From NCBI GenBank assembly GCA_002280555.1, contig NCEE01000011.1:1-64000 (forward strand): DNA of 64,000 bases, read 5' to 3'. Below are positions 50,920 through 59,831 of the stretch, piece by piece. Origin of the DNA: Sphingomonas sp. 32-62-10. Its GTDB lineage: Bacteria; Pseudomonadota; Alphaproteobacteria; Sphingomonadales; Sphingomonadaceae. A model generated the notes under the pieces. The model saw nothing but the letters and a program-made list of their open reading frames with translations. It did no database searches and was not told the origin of the DNA. The position numbers were made by a program, and so were the translations under genes. Within the stretch, counting starts at the first letter, position 1; each line of letters starts with the position of its first letter.

Positions 50920-51326
50920 CCAATATGGGGCGGTGACCAGCCGGGTTCGGCGAGTTCGAACCCGGCAAAGTCAAACGCCGGCGTCACGATGCAGCTCACC
51001 AGCGCCCATCCATTGTGCGCATCCGCCGCCTGCCATGCCCCGGCGGGAACAATCGCTTGGGGCAATTGCCCTGCCAGCACGTCTCCGCCGAGCAGGTGCG
51101 TTTCCCGGTCGATCATCAGCATCAGCGGGCTCCCCGTATGCCACAGCCACAACTCGGCGGCATCGACGCGGTGCCAGTGCGATTTCTGCCCGCCTTCAAG
51201 CAGAAACAGGATGCACGTCGCCAGTCCCCGACCGCCATCCGGCCCGGGTTGGCGAAAAGTCTCGCGATACCAGCCTCCTTCGGGATGCGGCTGAAGATTG
51301 AGGGCGGCGATCAACGGGTGTTGCAT
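50916..51326 (-). CDS. Cupin-fold DUF985 protein
   Basis: The 136-residue protein has the DUF985 pattern: LNLQPHPEGGWYRETFRQPG at the N-terminus, LATCILFLLEGGQKSHWHRV then DAAELWLWHTGSPL, and the C-terminal SCIVTPAFDFAGFELAEPGW. The H-W-H and E residues lie where cupins hold a metal. The fold is a single beta-barrel; function unknown. Its 3' end overlaps that of the DUF885 gene. Confidence 0.85.
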   Translation of the reverse strand: MQHPLIAALNLQPHPEGGWYRETFRQPGPDGGRGLATCILFLLEGGQKSHWHRVDAAELWLWHTGSPLMLMIDRETHLLGGDVLAGQLPQAIVPAGAWQAADAHNGWALVSCIVTPAFDFAGFELAEPGWSPPHIG

Positions 51327-51379
51327 GGGGCGAGGTCACCTATTGCTGCACTGCACCATTCAATGGTACACCTAAGATT

Positions 51380-51724
51380 ATGAAGCAACCCGAATCCCAG
51401 GGCGACGACAACGCTCCGACCGGTCCTGTGCCCACGATCCTTGAAGCGATCGTTCGCCGACGGTGCCTGACCGCGGTGTATAATCGCGGCATGGTAACGT
51501 TGGCACCGCACATTCTCTACACCAAGCATGACGAACTTCATGTCGATGCGGTCGCTGTCGAACGCGACGGGAAGCCCCCGCGCGAGATCAAGCTCGGCAC
51601 GTATCGGCTGAGCGGGCTCGGCGAGATCCATCTCGTCGATCGGCCCTTTATACCGGTCGAGATATTCGATCCGAGCGAAGCGAAATATCACGACGTCACG
51701 CTGATGACGGTGGACCGGGTTTAA
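51380..51724 (+). CDS. WYL-domain-like small protein
   Basis: The 114-residue protein resembles an isolated WYL domain: ILEAIVRRRCLTAVYNRGMV then TLAPHILYTKHDELHVDAVA, and a later REIKLGTYRLSGLGEIHLVD where WYL proteins have their basic ligand site. WYL domains sense nucleic-acid ligands in regulators, some linked to defence systems; here no DNA-binding domain is attached and no defence genes are near. Start ATG 51380, divergent from the cupin gene. Moderate confidence. Confidence 0.6.
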   Translation: MKQPESQGDDNAPTGPVPTILEAIVRRRCLTAVYNRGMVTLAPHILYTKHDELHVDAVAVERDGKPPREIKLGTYRLSGLGEIHLVDRPFIPVEIFDPSEAKYHDVTLMTVDRV

Positions 51725-51740
51725 CGCCTGCGCATCGGCT

Positions 51741-54032
51741 TCAGCCGACCGTCACGAAACTGTCCATCACGCGCTTCCGTCCTGCGGTTTCGAAGTCGAT
51801 TTCAAGCTTGTTGCCTTCGATCTCGACAATCGCCCCATAGCCGAATTTCTGGTGAAAGACGCGCATCCCGACGGACACGTCACTGCGTCCCTTGTTGCCG
51901 ATGCTGACGGCGCTTGCCCGAGCTTCCACGACGCGTGCCGGTTCGCGGACGAAGCTTGAACCTGTTGCCGCTGCGCGCTGCCAACCTGGCCCCCGCCCGG
52001 TGCCGCGCGCGACATCGGCGAAGGGGTCGGCGCGCTCAGACCAATTGGCACGCCACAGGCTTTCGCCGCCCGCCATGCTCGATTCGCTCTCGATATGCGC
52101 CAGCGGCAGTTCGCCGACGAAGCGGCTCGGAATGCTTGACGTCCATTGCCCGTAGATGCGGCGATTGGCTGCGTGGAGAATGAAGGCGCGCCGCCGGGCG
52201 CGAGTGATGGCGACATAGGCAAGGCGGCGTTCTTCTTCGAGGCTGGCATTGCCGCCCTCGTCGATCGCGCGTTGTGACGGGAACAGCCCTTCTTCCCAGC
52301 CCACCAGAAAGACGGTGTCATATTCGAGCCCCTTGGCGGCATGGATCGTCATGATCGTCACCTTGGCCTCTTCGGCCTGCGCCTCATTGTCCATGACGAG
52401 GCTGACATGTTCGAGGAACGCGCCGAGCGTTTCATATTCCTCCATCGCCCGAACGAGTTCGGAAAGATTTTCGAGTCGTCCCGATGCCTCGGTCGATTTC
52501 TCCGCCTGCAGCACGGCGGTGTAGCCGCTTTCGTCGAGAATCTGCCGCGCGAGTTCAGGGTGGGGCAAGTCCGCCGCCATCTGCCGCCAGCGCGCCAGAT
52601 CGATCACGAAATTGCCGAGCGATCGCCGTGCTTGCGGAGTGAGCTCATCGGTATCGAGGATGCGCGCGGCGGCGGTGCTGAGCGGCACCCCCTCGGCGCG
52701 CGCCAGCTGGTGAACACGTTGCACCGCCTTATCGCCCAGGCCGCGCTTGGGCACGTTAACGATGCGCTCGAACGCCAGATCATCGGCGGGCTGGCTGACG
52801 ATGCGAAGATAAGCCAGCGCATCACGGATTTCGGCGCGCTCATAAAAGCGAAACCCGCCGACAATGCGATAGGGCATCCCGATCGCAATGAACCGGTCTT
52901 CGAATTCGCGAGTCTGGTGCTGTGCGCGGACCAGGATCGCGATATGGTCGAGCGATTTCCCGCCCCGCTGCGCGCTCTCAATTTCCTCGCCGACGCGACG
53001 GGCCTCTTCGGGGCCATCCCACACGCCGAGCACTTTGACCTTCTCGCCCTCGGCTTCATCGGTCCACAGTGTCTTGCCGAGCCGACCCGAATTATTGGCG
53101 ATCACGCCGCTTGCAGCCGCGAGGATATGTGGCGTGCTACGATAATTTTGTTCGAGCTTGATGACCTTTGCGCCCGGAAAATCCTTCTCGAATTTCAAAA
53201 TATTTTCCACCTGCGCGCCGCGCCATGAATAGATCGACTGGTCGTCATCACCGACGCAGCAGATATTCTTGCGCTCCTGCGCCAGCAGGCGGAGCCATAA
53301 ATACTGGACGCTGTTGGTGTCCTGATATTCGTCGACCATGATGTAGCGAAAGCGTTGCTGATATTGGCTCAACACATCGCGGTCGCGCTTCAGGATCGTC
53401 AACATGTGCAGCAGCAGATCGCCGAAATCACAGGCGTTGAGCGCGATCAGCCGCGCCTGATAGGCGGCGTACATCTCCTTGCCGCGCCCATTGGCATAGG
53501 CCTCGCTCTCGCCCGCATCGATATCAGCAGGCGTCAGTCCTTTGTTCTTCCAGCCATCGATTATCCCGCCCAACTGGCGTGCCGGCCAGCGTTTTTCGTC
53601 GATGTCGGATGCCACAATCAGCTGTTTCAGCAACCGCAGCTGATCATCGGTATCCAGAATCGTAAAGTTCGATTGCAGCCCGACCAGTTCGGCATGGCGC
53701 CGCAGCATCTTGGCTCCGATCGCGTGAAACGTGCCAAGCCACGGCATTCCCTCCACCACATCGCCCACGATATTGCGCACCCGGTGGCGCATCTCGCGCG
53801 CGGCCTTGTTAGTGAAGGTGACTGACAGGATTTCGGATGGATAGGCTTTTCGCGTGTAAAGCAAATGCGCGAGCCGCGCGGTCAGTGCCGCGGTTTTGCC
53901 GGTGCCAGCACCCGCCAACACCAGCACGGGGCCCTCGGTCGTCAGCACGGCATCACGCTGCGGGGCATTCAGGCCGCGAATATAGGGCGGCTCGGCGGCG
54001 CTTGGGTCGGGGGCTGGGACAGGAAGACTCAT
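51741..54032 (-). CDS. uvrD: UvrD/PcrA-type superfamily 1 helicase
   Basis: The 763-residue helicase has the SF1A motifs: Q-motif LNAPQRDAVLTTEGPVLVLA, Walker A GAGTGKTAALT, motif II VDEYQDTNSVQYLW, motif III GDDDQSIYSWRGA, IV LEQNYRSTPHILAAASGVIA and VI YVAITRARRRAFI. It unwinds 3'-5' in mismatch and excision repair and displaces RecA. The C-terminus has a Tudor-like HQKFGYGAIVEIEGNKLEID segment that in PcrA/UvrD binds RNA polymerase. ATG 54032 is chosen, since a further 126 residues upstream are not UvrD-like. Confidence 0.94.
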   Translation of the reverse strand: MSLPVPAPDPSAAEPPYIRGLNAPQRDAVLTTEGPVLVLAGAGTGKTAALTARLAHLLYTRKAYPSEILSVTFTNKAAREMRHRVRNIVGDVVEGMPWLGTFHAIGAKMLRRHAELVGLQSNFTILDTDDQLRLLKQLIVASDIDEKRWPARQLGGIIDGWKNKGLTPADIDAGESEAYANGRGKEMYAAYQARLIALNACDFGDLLLHMLTILKRDRDVLSQYQQRFRYIMVDEYQDTNSVQYLWLRLLAQERKNICCVGDDDQSIYSWRGAQVENILKFEKDFPGAKVIKLEQNYRSTPHILAAASGVIANNSGRLGKTLWTDEAEGEKVKVLGVWDGPEEARRVGEEIESAQRGGKSLDHIAILVRAQHQTREFEDRFIAIGMPYRIVGGFRFYERAEIRDALAYLRIVSQPADDLAFERIVNVPKRGLGDKAVQRVHQLARAEGVPLSTAAARILDTDELTPQARRSLGNFVIDLARWRQMAADLPHPELARQILDESGYTAVLQAEKSTEASGRLENLSELVRAMEEYETLGAFLEHVSLVMDNEAQAEEAKVTIMTIHAAKGLEYDTVFLVGWEEGLFPSQRAIDEGGNASLEEERRLAYVAITRARRRAFILHAANRRIYGQWTSSIPSRFVGELPLAHIESESSMAGGESLWRANWSERADPFADVARGTGRGPGWQRAAATGSSFVREPARVVEARASAVSIGNKGRSDVSVGMRVFHQKFGYGAIVEIEGNKLEIDFETAGRKRVMDSFVTVG

Positions 54033-54131
54033 CGGTGAACAGGTAGGGAACGGCAGCGCATCGGGCAAGCGCGCTTGTGCTGGCGACCGGCGATGATAAG
54101 GATCGCTCGTTGGTAGACAGGGAAACAGGTG

Positions 54132-54512
54132 ATGGCAGCAGCAATCGACCATTGGCACGCACTGATGGACGCGCGCGATCCCAGCGGCCTCGATGATCTG
54201 ATCGCGGATGATTGCGTGTTCCAGTCGCCCGCCGTGCACACCCCGCAGCTGGGCAAGGCGATCACGATCAAATATCTGACCGCGGCGCAAAAAGTGCTTG
54301 GCGTGCCGAGCTTTTGTTATGTCGAGGAATGGATCGGCGCGTCGTCGGCGGTGCTCGAATTTCAGCTTGATCTGGACGGTATTCAGGTGAACGGTGTCGA
54401 CATCATCCATTGGAACGAAGCCGACAAGATCACCAGCTTTCGCGTGATGATCCGCCCGGTTAAGGGGTTGCAGGCAGTGATGCCGGCCATGGCCGCAGTG
54501 CTGGCGGGCTGA
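54132..54512 (+). CDS. SnoaL-like (NTF2-fold) protein
   Basis: The 126-residue protein begins MAAAIDHWHALMDARDPSGL then DDLIADDCVFQSPAVH, the pattern of SnoaL/NTF2-like domains, with VEFQLDLDGIQVNGVDIIHW-type strands (here AVLEFQLDLDGIQVNGVDII) forming the cone-shaped sheet. Such proteins are small-molecule isomerases, hydratases or simple binders; nothing indicates the ligand. ATG 54132 after AGG is chosen over GTG 54129. Confidence 0.75.
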   Translation: MAAAIDHWHALMDARDPSGLDDLIADDCVFQSPAVHTPQLGKAITIKYLTAAQKVLGVPSFCYVEEWIGASSAVLEFQLDLDGIQVNGVDIIHWNEADKITSFRVMIRPVKGLQAVMPAMAAVLAG

Positions 54513-54551
54513 AGCAACGCTTGCCGTTACAATCGCTGCAATCGTCCAGCG

Positions 54552-54569
54552 CTGTCATCCAACTGACAC
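54552..54569 (+). promoter_or_regulatory. Pho box upstream of the PiT transporter gene
   Basis: CTGTCAT-CCAA-CTGACAC matches the PhoB consensus (two CTGTCAC/T heptamers 11 bp apart) with one mismatch in the second heptamer. It ends 21 bp before the pit start codon, which fits a short leader transcript from a promoter beginning inside or just after it. Confidence 0.7.
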
Positions 54570-54590
54570 AGACTAGCGTCACTGGGAATT

Positions 54591-56240
54591 ATGGCCACAA
54601 CCCTTGCCGACAGCGCGCCTTTGGGTGACGCCGATCCCGATCGCCCAGCGCTCGATGCCCCCGCCAATCCCATTGCGCGCATTGTCTTTGCGCTGACGAT
54701 CCTGGGTGGGCTGATCTATGCCGGGGTCAGCATCGCGAATGAGACCGCAGCGGTTGGCGAAACGCTGGCGATAGCGACAGTCATCCTGCTGGCACTGGCA
54801 TTGCTGATCGCGCTCGGCTTCGAATTCGTGAATGGCTTTCACGATACCGCGAATGCCGTCGCCACGGTGATCTACACCAACTCGATGCCCGCCCAACTCG
54901 CGGTCGTTTGGTCAGGCTTTTTCAATCTGCTTGGGGTGCTGCTGTCGAGCGGGGCAGTCGCCTTTTCAATCGTTACGCTGTTGCCGGTCGAACTCATTCT
55001 GAACGTGGGCAACGCAGCGGGCTTTGCGATGATCTTCGCGCTACTGCTCGCGGCGATCGTGTGGAACCTGGCCACCTGGTATGTCGGCTTGCCCAACTCG
55101 TCGAGCCATGCTCTGATCGGGTCGATTCTGGGTGTTGGGCTTGCCAATCAATTGCTGTCGAACGGTGCCGGGGGCACATCGGGCGTCAATTGGGCGAAAG
55201 CGCAGGAAGTGCTTTACGGACTCGCCATTGCGCCAGTCATTGGATTTTTCGGGGCGATGGCGCTGCTGCTCATCATGAAGCAGATCCTGCGCAACCCAAA
55301 GCTTTACGCCAAGCCCGCCGCCAATGAACCGCCGCCGCCGGGCATCCGCGGCTTGCTGATCTTCACCTGCACCGCCGTGTCGTTCGCGCATGGCGGCAAT
55401 GACGGGCAAAAGGGCATGGGCCTGATCATGCTGATCCTGATCGGCTGCGCCCCCACCGCCTATGCGCTGAACCGTGGCGTACCGGCCGATGCGACCCCCG
55501 CTTTTGTGCAACACGCCGACAGTGCCGCCAATGTCTTCGCCGCCAAGGCGGGCGCAGCGACCGTCAACATCATCACCGCGCGGGATGTGCTGGCCAGCGC
55601 GCTCAGGACCAAATCGGCCAGTGACCCCGTTGTCTATGCAGCGATCGGCACGGTATCGCGCGATATTGGCGCACAGCTTTCGACCTATGGTTCGCTTGCC
55701 AATGTTCCCTCAGCGGCGACATCGCCACTGCGAAACGACATGTATCTTGCGCTCGATGCATCAAAACTGGCGCTGAAGGACAAATCGGCGGCGGCCACGT
55801 TCGACGAGGCCGATCGCGCGGCAATCAGCGATTTCCAGCACGAACTGGAGGGCAGCACACGCTTCATCCCGACCTGGGTGAAGATTGCGGTGGCGATTGC
55901 GCTCGGGCTCGGCACGATGGTCGGCTGGAAGCGCATCGTAGTGACGGTGGGCGAGAAGATCGGCAAGACCCACATGACCTATGGCATGGGCGGCGCCGCT
56001 GAATTGATGGCCGCGATGACGATCCTGCTCGCCGATCGCTTTGGGCTGCCGGTGTCGACCACCCATATCCTGTCGAGCGGCGTTGCAGGTGCCACGGTGG
56101 CGAGTGGGGCCGGATTGCAGGGCGCAACGATTCGCAACATGGCGCTGGCCTGGGTTTTGACCCTGCCTGCGGTGATGGCGCTGGCGGGAGGGTTGTATTG
56201 GTTGTTCCTGACGGCACTTCGGACGGCCGGCACCGCCTGA
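54591..56240 (+). CDS. pit: PiT-family inorganic phosphate transporter
   Basis: The 549-residue transporter carries both PiT signatures: FEFVNGFHDTANAVATVIYT near residues 84-103 and VSTTHILSSGVAGATVASGA near 490-509, with about ten membrane segments. It moves phosphate (as metal-phosphate) with protons. A long hydrophilic region (about residues 285-415) between the two halves exceeds that of E. coli PitA. A Pho box lies in its promoter. Start ATG 54591. Confidence 0.93.
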   Translation: MATTLADSAPLGDADPDRPALDAPANPIARIVFALTILGGLIYAGVSIANETAAVGETLAIATVILLALALLIALGFEFVNGFHDTANAVATVIYTNSMPAQLAVVWSGFFNLLGVLLSSGAVAFSIVTLLPVELILNVGNAAGFAMIFALLLAAIVWNLATWYVGLPNSSSHALIGSILGVGLANQLLSNGAGGTSGVNWAKAQEVLYGLAIAPVIGFFGAMALLLIMKQILRNPKLYAKPAANEPPPPGIRGLLIFTCTAVSFAHGGNDGQKGMGLIMLILIGCAPTAYALNRGVPADATPAFVQHADSAANVFAAKAGAATVNIITARDVLASALRTKSASDPVVYAAIGTVSRDIGAQLSTYGSLANVPSAATSPLRNDMYLALDASKLALKDKSAAATFDEADRAAISDFQHELEGSTRFIPTWVKIAVAIALGLGTMVGWKRIVVTVGEKIGKTHMTYGMGGAAELMAAMTILLADRFGLPVSTTHILSSGVAGATVASGAGLQGATIRNMALAWVLTLPAVMALAGGLYWLFLTALRTAGTA

Positions 56241-56291
56241 TCCGGGCTGGGGGCGCGTCGACAAGCCGAGCAGGCGGGCTATGAGGGGCGG

Positions 56292-57572
56292 ATGACCGTT
56301 ACGCCCTCGACCAACCCGCTCATCGCGCACCGCCGCGTCCTCACCGCCAGCTTGGTCGGCACGTCGATAGAGTTCTACGACTTCTACATTTACGCCACCG
56401 CCGCGGCATTGGTGTTCGGACCGCTGTTTTTTCCGGCGGAGGACGCAGCCGCCCAGCTGCTGCTCTCCTATGCCAGCTTCGGCCTGGCCTTTATCGCCCG
56501 TCCGGTCGGTGCGGCAGTTTTCGGGCATTTCGGTGATCGGGTCGGGCGCAAATCGACCTTGGTCGCGTCGCTACTGCTGATGGGCGGATCGACCGTGCTG
56601 ATCGCCTTCCTGCCGACCTATGCGCAGATTGGTTGGGCCGCGCCGCTGATCCTGTGTTTATTGCGGTTCGGGCAGGGGCTTGGGCTGGGCGGCGAATGGG
56701 GCGGCGCTTCGCTGCTGGCGGTGGAGAATGCACCGCCAGGCTGGGCAGGGCGGTTCGGGATGTTCCCGCCCCTCGGCGCGCCAATCGGCTTCATCGCCGC
56801 CAATGGGTTTTTCCTGATCCTCGGCCTGACGATGAGCGATGAGAGTTTTCGCGCCTGGGGTTGGCGACTTCCGTTTCTAGCGAGCGCCGCGCTGGTGTTC
56901 GTCGGGCTCTGGGTTCGTCTCAAGCTCGCCGAGACACCCGCCTTTGCCGCCGAGGCGGCGCGCGGCGCGCTGCCAAAAGTGCCGATCGCGCAGTTGTTGA
57001 AACATGATCTGCGCAGCACGATCGCCGGGACGTTCGGCGTCATCGCGTGCTTTGCGCTGTTCTACATCGCGACTGCCTTTGCACTGGGATATGGCACCAC
57101 GACGCTCGGCCATTCTCGCCAATCGTTTCTGATCGTCGAACTGCTGGCGATCCCGTTCCTTGCCGCGGGCATCATTCTGTCGTGCACGTTATCCGACCGG
57201 TTCGGCACACCCTCGATGCTGCGCTGGGGTTTTGCGGGCGCGGTTCTTGCCGGATTGACAATGGGGCCAATGCTCGGGGCGGCTTCACTCGTGATCGTCT
57301 GGGCGTGGCTGTCGTTCGCGCTGTTCGTGATGGGCTTCGCCTATGGTCCGCTTGGCGCATGGCTGCCGTCGCTGTTCGGGGCGGGGGTGCGCTACACTGG
57401 CGTTTCGCTGACCTTTAATCTGGGCGGCATCATCGGCGGTGCACTCGCGCCGATCATCGCGCAGGCGCTGGCGGCGCGCGGTGGGCTGACGCTGGTGGGG
57501 GCGTATCTGGTGGTGGCAGCAGCGCTGAGCCTAGGGGGGCTCATGCTGGTGCGGCGTCAGCCCGCCATCTGA
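56292..57572 (+). CDS. MHS-family MFS symporter (metabolite:H+)
   Basis: The 426-residue permease has twelve hydrophobic segments and the MHS subfamily opening SLVGTSIEFYDFYIYATAAA (about 17-36), the GHFGDRVGRKSTLVASLLLM loop and GLGLGGEWGGASLLAVENAP. ShiA, KgtP and ProP belong here; the substrate is probably a carboxylate or similar metabolite. It lies 51 bp after pit and may share its transcript. It converges with rsmD, overlapping 16 bp. Confidence 0.87.
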   Translation: MTVTPSTNPLIAHRRVLTASLVGTSIEFYDFYIYATAAALVFGPLFFPAEDAAAQLLLSYASFGLAFIARPVGAAVFGHFGDRVGRKSTLVASLLLMGGSTVLIAFLPTYAQIGWAAPLILCLLRFGQGLGLGGEWGGASLLAVENAPPGWAGRFGMFPPLGAPIGFIAANGFFLILGLTMSDESFRAWGWRLPFLASAALVFVGLWVRLKLAETPAFAAEAARGALPKVPIAQLLKHDLRSTIAGTFGVIACFALFYIATAFALGYGTTTLGHSRQSFLIVELLAIPFLAAGIILSCTLSDRFGTPSMLRWGFAGAVLAGLTMGPMLGAASLVIVWAWLSFALFVMGFAYGPLGAWLPSLFGAGVRYTGVSLTFNLGGIIGGALAPIIAQALAARGGLTLVGAYLVVAAALSLGGLMLVRRQPAI

Positions 57573-58099
57573 CGAAGGAGGGTAATCCGCGCCTTGCCGT
57601 AATTGCGCTCGGCATCGATCTCGAACCTGGCGACCTCGACCGGCTCGTTGAACGCCGTTTCGACACTCACCCAGGTCGCGGGACCGATCCAGCCGAGCCG
57701 CGCTAGCTTGTCGATCGCCACTGACCCAGCGCCTGATCCGTACGGCGGGTCCATCATCACCACATCGAGCGGGTTAGTGGCTTCGCCCAGCGACAGCACC
57801 GACAGTGCCCGCACATCCGCCGTCGTACCAAGCTTGGCAAGGTTGCCGCGCAGTGCATCGATGGCGGCACGATCATTCTCGACGAACAGGCAGGATGCCG
57901 CCCCGCGAGAGAGTGCCTCCAGCCCCAGCGCCCCCGATCCAGCGAACAGATCGGCCACCGCCAGCCCTTCGAAGCTGCCGATCCGGCTGATCAGCATCGA
58001 AAACAGCCCCTCGCGAGTCCGATCGGCGGTGGGACGGGTGGCGTCACCCTTGGGCGCGACGATCGTCCGCCCGCGCCACTGCCCGGCAATAATCCTCAT
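57557..58099 (-). CDS. rsmD: 16S rRNA (guanine(966)-N(2))-methyltransferase
   Basis: The 180-residue SAM-dependent methyltransferase begins MRIIAGQWRGRTIVAPKGDA, has the SAM-binding ADLFAGSGALGLEALSRGA near 49-67 and the catalytic DPPY at 117-120, all typical of RsmD. It methylates G966 of 16S rRNA in the small subunit. It is 3 bp downstream of the pseudouridine synthase gene, so both rRNA-modifying enzymes are in one unit. Confidence 0.94.
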   Translation of the reverse strand: MRIIAGQWRGRTIVAPKGDATRPTADRTREGLFSMLISRIGSFEGLAVADLFAGSGALGLEALSRGAASCLFVENDRAAIDALRGNLAKLGTTADVRALSVLSLGEATNPLDVVMMDPPYGSGAGSVAIDKLARLGWIGPATWVSVETAFNEPVEVARFEIDAERNYGKARITLLRQMAG

Positions 58100-58102
58100 G
58101 GC

Positions 58103-59266
58103 CTAGCGCCTCGTCCGGGGCGGGCGGGGCTTGCCCGTGCCGCCTGGCTTGGATGGGCGCGCTGGTCGGCTGCCAGGCGTTGCTGCGCGTGGCTTATCGA
58201 TGAAGCCGCCGTCGCGTGCAGCGTCCTTGCGGCGCGGATCAGTCGCGGTGCGGCGAGCACGGGCGCTGGTTTCGCTGCGGATAGGCGCACGCGTTGGCTT
58301 GACCGGGGTCACGCCGCCCTTTTCCTTGGCATCATAAAAGCGCTTGGGCTTGATCGCGGCCACCGCGCGCGGTGCCTTGCGGGGGTCGGCGGCGTCGGGG
58401 CCGGGCTTGGGCGCACGGACCGGGCGATCGGTGCGGGCAGGCGCAGCCGTGCGATCGCCCCGGCTGCGAGGGGGCGGCGCTTTGGCATGCTCTGGCGGTG
58501 GGTTGCGGGTGGGATCACGACGGAACGCGACGACGTCATGCTGGCGAACCTCGCCAATCTCACCGGGCGCGAGATCGCCGAGGAGGAACGGGCCATAGCG
58601 GGTGCGGATGAGGCGAGAGACCTTCAGCCCCAGAAATTCGAGCACCCGGCGCACTTCGCGGTTCTTGCCCTCAGTCAGGATCATTTCGATCCATACATTG
58701 GCACCCGTCCGGCGTTCGAGATTGGCGTTGATCGCGCCGTAGCGCACACCCTCTATCTCTACGCCGTGGATCAGATCCTCGAGCTGCGCCTGGCTGACGG
58801 TGCCATAGGCGCGGGCGCGGTAGGCGCGCTCGACCCCGGTCGAGGGCAATTCGAGCTGGCGCTTCAACTCGCCATCGGTGGTGAGCAGCAACAAACCCTC
58901 GGTATTCAGATCGAGCCGCCCGACGGGGACCAAGCGAGGCAAATCGCTCGGCAATTTGTCATAGATGGTCGGTCGCCCGGCGGGGTCACGCTCGGTAACC
59001 AGCAGACCGCTCGGCTTGTGATACAGGAACAGCCGTGCGGGGGCGGGCGCCTGCACCGGGTTGCCATCAACCGTTACCCCGCGCAGCGACTGCAGGATCG
59101 TGGCAGGCGTGTCGATCACCTTGCCGTCAATCGCGATTCGGCCATCGGCGATCATGCGTTCGATTTCTCGGCGTGACGCGATTCCGGCACGGGCAAGCAG
59201 TTTGGCGATGCGATTGCCGTCGCGCGCGTCAGTGGCGGGTGGTGTTTCGGGCTTGGTTGGGGGCAT
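58103..59266 (-). CDS. rluB: RsuA/RluB-family pseudouridine synthase with basic tail
   Basis: The 387-residue protein has an N-terminal S4 domain (RIAKLLARAGIASRREIERM), then the RluB/RsuA catalytic domain with D119 in VGRLDLNTEGLLLLT, and SFFLEY-type RNA contacts in GKNREVRRVLEFLGL. The last 150 residues are Arg/Lys/Pro/Ala-rich and probably disordered, aiding rRNA binding. It probably modifies 23S rRNA near U2605. I chose ATG 59266; the longer frame from 59332 lacks S4-like sequence. Same unit as rsmD. Confidence 0.9.
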   Translation of the reverse strand: MPPTKPETPPATDARDGNRIAKLLARAGIASRREIERMIADGRIAIDGKVIDTPATILQSLRGVTVDGNPVQAPAPARLFLYHKPSGLLVTERDPAGRPTIYDKLPSDLPRLVPVGRLDLNTEGLLLLTTDGELKRQLELPSTGVERAYRARAYGTVSQAQLEDLIHGVEIEGVRYGAINANLERRTGANVWIEMILTEGKNREVRRVLEFLGLKVSRLIRTRYGPFLLGDLAPGEIGEVRQHDVVAFRRDPTRNPPPEHAKAPPPRSRGDRTAAPARTDRPVRAPKPGPDAADPRKAPRAVAAIKPKRFYDAKEKGGVTPVKPTRAPIRSETSARARRTATDPRRKDAARDGGFIDKPRAATPGSRPARPSKPGGTGKPRPPRTRR

Positions 59267-59377
59267 GGCGTTGCTGATACAGGCAATTTGCACCCGTGCT
59301 GCAAAAAAAATGCGGACAGGGGCGTTGTCCATTGGCTAGGGCTCCGTCACGGGGCGCTGTGCCGCCGGGGGTGTGTT

Positions 59378-59812
59378 GTGGCTTTGTTCGAGCGCAAGAA
59401 GCGATTGTTCCACCGGCTCCTCATCGTTGAGGATGAGCCGCTGGTGGCGTTCGAGAATGAGTATTTCCTGCGGGACGAGGGATTTGAGGTCGTCGCGACG
59501 CTCGATCGGGTCGAAGAAGCCGTAGCGCTGATCAATGGCGGTTCGGCGATCGATCTGGTGCTGGCTGATATCAGCCTGGCAGATGGCAGCGGTATTGACG
59601 TTGCAAAAGCAGCGGCCAAAGCGGGAATTGCGGTGCTGTTCGTGACAGGCCAATGCCCCGCCGAAGCCGAGGCGCTGGCCGATGGTTGCCTGGGCAAGCC
59701 CTATACCCAGCGCGATCTGGCGTTGGCGATTGCAGCGATTGAGGCCGTCCGGACCGGTACGACCCCAAAACGCCTGCCGCCCGGCTTCACGCTATTCAGA
59801 ACTGCCGCCTGA
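59378..59812 (+). CDS. Single-domain response regulator
   Basis: The 144-residue protein is one receiver domain: LLIVEDEPLVAFENEYFLRD (acidic pocket near residues 14-33), phosphorylatable D64 in DLVLADISLADGSG, VLFVTGQ (Thr switch near 90) and the conserved Lys in CLGKPY (near 107). No output domain follows, so it acts by protein contact, as in CheY-like or stand-alone regulators common in this order. No histidine kinase gene is near. Start GTG 59378 behind a GGGGG site. Confidence 0.85.
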   Translation: MALFERKKRLFHRLLIVEDEPLVAFENEYFLRDEGFEVVATLDRVEEAVALINGGSAIDLVLADISLADGSGIDVAKAAAKAGIAVLFVTGQCPAEAEALADGCLGKPYTQRDLALAIAAIEAVRTGTTPKRLPPGFTLFRTAA

Positions 59813-59831
59813 TCAGAATTGTTTAAGCTGC

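Noticed and set aside
51380..51724. WYL-like protein considered as part of a defence system
   Set aside because: Neighbours are a cupin and a housekeeping helicase; nothing else typical of a defence island is present.
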